From: Chloroflexota bacterium
GTDB lineage: Bacteria; Chloroflexota; Anaerolineae; Anaerolineales; Anaerolineaceae
Direction: 5' to 3'
Assembly (NCBI GenBank): GCA_011053085.1
Contig: DSBE01000419.1
Span: forward strand, 1 to 6,976
Length of the DNA stretch: 6,976 nucleotides
How positions within the stretch are numbered: the stretch's first letter is position 1; the number at the start of each line of letters is the position of its first letter. The notes beneath the pieces are model-generated. The model made no database searches and was not told the origin of the DNA. It saw only the letters and a list, made by a program, of their open reading frames with translations. Shown here piece by piece: positions 6,158 to 6,976 of this stretch. The position numbers and the translations under genes are program-made.

Positions 6158-6976
6158 ATGCGCATAGAGGTCGATTGTTCAAAAGTCAGAGGGCATTTCC
6201 CGCATTTTTGGGAAAGCACGGGTTTTACCCCGGCCAGTCTGCTTTTGCAATCGTCCATGCAGTTTCAGCTTGACATGATCGGCGCGATCGCCCATCACGG
6301 CATCCGTTATGTGCGCATCCATTACTTGCTTGACCTGGTGAGGGTGAACAAAGACCGCTGGGACAATATCCTTGGTTATGATTGGGGCTATCTTGACAAA
6401 GCGCTGCGCCAACTGGTGAAGAATGGCTTGCGCCCCATCTTTGAATTGATGGGCAATCCCTCGGGGCATTTTGGTGACTTTCGTAATGACGACACTTTGC
6501 AGGAGTGGCGCGATTTTATCGTTGCTTTGGCGGCACATCTGATTGAATCCTTCGGACGTGATGAAGTCAAACGCTGGTATTTTGAGACATGGAATGAACC
6601 GGATATCCGCGGCGGGTGGTTTCGTGGTTCTGATGAAACCTTTTGCGCCTATTTTGATGCGTGTGCAGACGGGTTGTGGTCGGTGGAACCATCGTTAAAA
6701 TTCGGTGGACCGGGCACATGCATCACCCTGTCAAGCACATTCCAGGCCTTTGTCAAACACTGTGTCGGCGGGGCAAACCGCTTCAACCCCAAAGCACCGG
6801 TGCGGGTTGATTTTCTGTCTGTGCATGAGAAAGGCGCGCCGCAAACGCTGGACAACATCTCGCCCAGTGCTCGCAAGATCATCCAACGTGAGAAGGACGC
6901 GCTGGAATATATCGCTGCCGTCAGCGGAGGCGCGCTGGATACTGTGCCGTTCTGGAATGATGAATGCGACCCGCAG
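6158..6976 (+). CDS. GH39 alpha-L-iduronidase-like glycoside hydrolase (3'-truncated by window edge)
   Basis: The first 273 codons of a retaining glycosidase; the frame is open to the window end. The visible part parallels human IDUA from start to end: FWESTGF (17-23), YVRIHYLLDL (51-60), FELMG and SGHFGDF (95-108), FETWNEPD (142-149), YFDACADGL (165-173), GGPG (183-186), SVHEKGA (221-227) and WNDECDP (266-272). E147 matches the IDUA acid/base E182 and E269 the nucleophile E299. R53, H55, N146, H223 and K225 match substrate-contact residues R89, H91, N181, H262 and K264. IDUA removes L-iduronic acid from dermatan and heparan sulfate ends. Start is ATG 6158, with GGAGG (6145-6149) 8 nt upstream and an in-frame stop at 6131. 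There is no signal peptide, so a cytoplasmic enzyme acting on imported oligosaccharides is likely. Other GH39 activities (beta-xylosidase and others) remain possible; exact substrate is inference. Confidence 0.88.
   Translation, partial: MRIEVDCSKVRGHFPHFWESTGFTPASLLLQSSMQFQLDMIGAIAHHGIRYVRIHYLLDLVRVNKDRWDNILGYDWGYLDKALRQLVKNGLRPIFELMGNPSGHFGDFRNDDTLQEWRDFIVALAAHLIESFGRDEVKRWYFETWNEPDIRGGWFRGSDETFCAYFDACADGLWSVEPSLKFGGPGTCITLSSTFQAFVKHCVGGANRFNPKAPVRVDFLSVHEKGAPQTLDNISPSARKIIQREKDALEYIAAVSGGALDTVPFWNDECDPQ

Noticed and set aside
6179..6538. A 119-codon minus-strand frame in the hydrolase gene
   Set aside because: It sits fully inside the iduronidase-like coding region, which has clear catalytic motifs on the plus strand.
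1..6976. CRISPR array, insertion sequence or phage attachment site
   Set aside because: No regularly spaced repeats, transposase motifs, long terminal inverted repeats or integrase genes are visible; genes are co-oriented and intact.

Overview
The window is a compact stretch of bacterial chromosome with every supported gene on the + strand. Roughly half the bases are G or C, genes are closely packed, and at least one gene starts with TTG. The organism cannot be fixed from the sequence. A Chloroflexota/Anaerolineae-like bacterium is my best guess, held with low confidence, from gene style and the company of genes.

Layout. Positions 1-720 hold the 3' third of uvrA (nucleotide excision repair), cut by the window edge. 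After a 44-nt gap comes an MFS transporter of the MFS_1_like type (765-1967). A 102-nt gap with a perfect TATAAT -10 box leads to ppk1, polyphosphate kinase (2070-4229). Nine nt later, in the same reading frame, a second and unrelated MFS exporter begins on a TTG codon (4239-5474). A weak hairpin followed by a T-rich run closes that unit.

From 5499 a new transcription unit appears to start. It has a well-formed extended -10 sigma-70-type promoter, then a leader of about 180 nt carrying a 38-codon small ORF behind a strong Shine-Dalgarno site and several competing stems. Next come an OsmC-family redox protein (5715-6122) and, 35 nt further on, a glycoside hydrolase running off the window end (6158-6976).

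The most striking item is that last gene. It resembles animal lysosomal alpha-L-iduronidase (GH39, human IDUA) over its whole visible length. Both catalytic glutamates and several substrate-contact residues are present, and there is no signal peptide. The second item is the leader and small ORF upstream of osmC, which matches no riboswitch or leader peptide I know.

The repair, polyphosphate and transporter genes look like ordinary housekeeping and accessory content without an obvious shared pathway. The second unit pairs a thiol-dependent peroxidase-like protein with a sugar-cleaving enzyme; I see no biochemical reason for the pairing beyond shared transcription.
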